From Pelosinus fermentans (GTDB taxonomy: Bacteria; Bacillota; Negativicutes; DSM-13327): 24,416 bases of DNA. A model generated the notes under the pieces. That model had not been told where the DNA came from and made no database searches. It worked only from the letters and a program-made list of their open reading frames with translations. Positions 23,160 to 24,416 of this stretch are shown in pieces (position 1 is the first letter of the stretch; each line of letters opens with the position of its first letter). Made by a program: the position numbers and the translations under genes. Location of the stretch: positions 1-24,416 of the forward strand of contig DJJR01000074.1 of the NCBI GenBank assembly GCA_002434245.1, read 5' to 3'.

Positions 23160-24416
23160 TCATAGAGCAAATTTCGATATTTTCTCCTGCAATTGTCCTA
23201 CCATGTTACGCAGCTCAGTGACACAAACAATGGTCTCATCCATATCCATGATCTGCTTTTCTGTGACCGTGTGAACCTCCTCGGTAATAGCAGAGGTTTC
23301 CTCTGATCCTGCTGATATATTGCTGAACACAGTTACAATTTCATCGCTTTTTCCACTCATAACCGTAAATCGGCTCTGCATTTCAGACATTTTATCTGTA
23401 AGAGACTCAACAGCTACAGCAATTTCTTCAAAAATAGTCCATGTCGCATTCACAGTTTCCTCCTGATCGGTGACAACCTGCTGCGCCTTTTCGATGGAAG
23501 ACACAGCGACCTTAGACTGCTGCTGAACATCTTGAATCAATACCTTAATATCGTTAACTGCACTGCCGGATTGCTCCGCCAGCTTCCTAACCTCTTCCGC
23601 CACTACAGCAAATCCCCGTCCCTGTTCCCCTGCCCGCGCAGCTTCAATGGAAGCATTTAACGCCAGCAAATTAGTTTGGGCAGCAATTTGCTCGATCACC
23701 GTAGTGATAGAACCAATTTGTCCAATCATTTCATTTACTTTTCGGACTACACTGTCCACATCCTGAGACGCCTGCCTGCCTTCTGTCATCTTTTCTGTTA
23801 AGGAACATATAATCCCTGCCACTTTGTCATTTAAACTGCACATCTCCCCATAGCTTTGCCCCATCTCATCAGTATAAGCCTGCACAGCCTTAACATGATC
23901 TGCGAGCTCATGCATACGCCCCACACCAGACTCCATCTCCTGAGATTGATTCACAGATACACTCGCAATCTGCCCGACAGACAAACCGACCTCCTTAATG
24001 GAATGACTGTTTTTTTCTGCCACAGCTTTCATTTTATCTGAATTGATTTCAACACCTTGACCGATCTGCTGAACTTGGCTCAGTAAGATGATCATATCCT
24101 TTTGCATCTTCATGATTGCATTAGACAATTCCCCCAGCTCATCCGTACGGGTGCTAAACGACTGTACTACATTCGTCTTAAAGTTACCAGCTCCAAATTC
24201 ACCAATATGAGTAATGGCGGCAATAAGAGGCCGTAGGAAATGCCTGGACACAAAAAACGCCCCAGCAAGTGCCAGCACTATGGACAGCAATGCTATTGCT
24301 ATCATTACGCTGCTAACGTCTTCCTGATTCTGCAATCGTGTCGTCCCAAGAAAAAAACTCATCAGTACTAAAGGAACTAGTACAACCCCTATAAAAGCTG
24401 CAATTAAACGATTTCT
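23160..24416 (-). CDS. Methyl-accepting chemotaxis protein, 5' end beyond the window
   Basis: A chemoreceptor of at least 418 residues; the frame is still open at the window edge, so the true start may lie further right. An ATG at 24362 is internal to the first hydrophobic segment and is unlikely to be the start. Visible order: first membrane segment ([20 protein letters not shown]), a very short loop of about 12 residues, a second membrane segment, a HAMP region ([20 protein letters not shown]), then the signalling domain with the invariant hairpin tip [20 protein letters not shown] and [18 protein letters not shown]. It relays signals to CheA/CheW. Unless a domain precedes the first segment, it lacks a periplasmic sensor domain. 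Confidence 0.93.
   Translation of the reverse strand, partial: RNRLIAAFIGVVLVPLVLMSFFLGTTRLQNQEDVSSVMIAIALLSIVLALAGAFFVSRHFLRPLIAAITHIGEFGAGNFKTNVVQSFSTRTDELGELSNAIMKMQKDMIILLSQVQQIGQGVEINSDKMKAVAEKNSHSIKEVGLSVGQIASVSVNQSQEMESGVGRMHELADHVKAVQAYTDEMGQSYGEMCSLNDKVAGIICSLTEKMTEGRQASQDVDSVVRKVNEMIGQIGSITTVIEQIAAQTNLLALNASIEAARAGEQGRGFAVVAEEVRKLAEQSGSAVNDIKVLIQDVQQQSKVAVSSIEKAQQVVTDQEETVNATWTIFEEIAVAVESLTDKMSEMQSRFTVMSGKSDEIVTVFSNISAGSEETSAITEEVHTVTEKQIMDMDETIVCVTELRNMVGQLQEKISKFAL

Overview
The window looks like a chromosomal segment of an anaerobic Gram-negative-type Firmicute (Negativicutes; a Pelosinus/Sporomusa-like genus is my best guess). This rests on AT-rich codon use with strong AGGAGG ribosome sites, a CcpN-like regulator followed by a dikinase regulatory protein and pyruvate phosphate dikinase, many ferredoxin-type redox proteins, an OpuC osmoprotectant transporter, and dispersed GCGAAG/GCAGAG palindromic repeats. 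The genus is inference. No rRNA, complete tRNA or CRISPR array was seen.

Left region (1-4.8 kb), a scarred redox island. It holds an aldo/keto reductase with a C-terminal ferredoxin module, a decayed stretch of small ORFs, a dead IS6-family transposase, a ferredoxin-nitroreductase, an HxlR-type regulator and a tautomerase. It ends with a broken tyrosine recombinase next to the 5' half of a tRNA-Thr, probably the relic of an integrated element. The intact genes suggest electrophile or quinone handling.

Middle left (4.8-9.7 kb): brnQ is translationally coupled to a metallo-beta-lactamase-fold hydrolase. Next come a DUF554 membrane protein gene broken by a one-base frameshift, a 600-bp stretch packed with palindromic repeats, and an exported M48 metallopeptidase.

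Middle (9.7-17.6 kb): a four-gene opuC osmoprotectant ABC operon on the minus strand. It diverges from a plus-strand set of ccpN-like regulator, dikinase regulatory protein and ppdK. The regulator appears to start at ATT and has a 20-bp perfect palindrome just upstream. Together these three genes should control PEP/pyruvate interconversion at the transcriptional and post-translational levels. A repeat-derived hairpin separates ppdK from the convergent CYTH-CHAD gene.

Right region (17.6-24.4 kb), all minus strand: a CYTH-CHAD protein, release factor 3 (prfC), a nested double repeat, and a two-gene unit of an unrecognised 223-aa cysteine-rich protein with a small siroheme/4Fe-4S reductase fused to a DUF1858-like domain. 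That unit is preceded by a CRP/FNR-type box centred near -41.5. The window ends inside a chemoreceptor gene. The most interesting items are this FNR-linked unit, the ATT-start regulator with its palindrome, the tRNA/integrase scar, and the dispersed repeat family, which includes a nested copy and copies acting as terminators.
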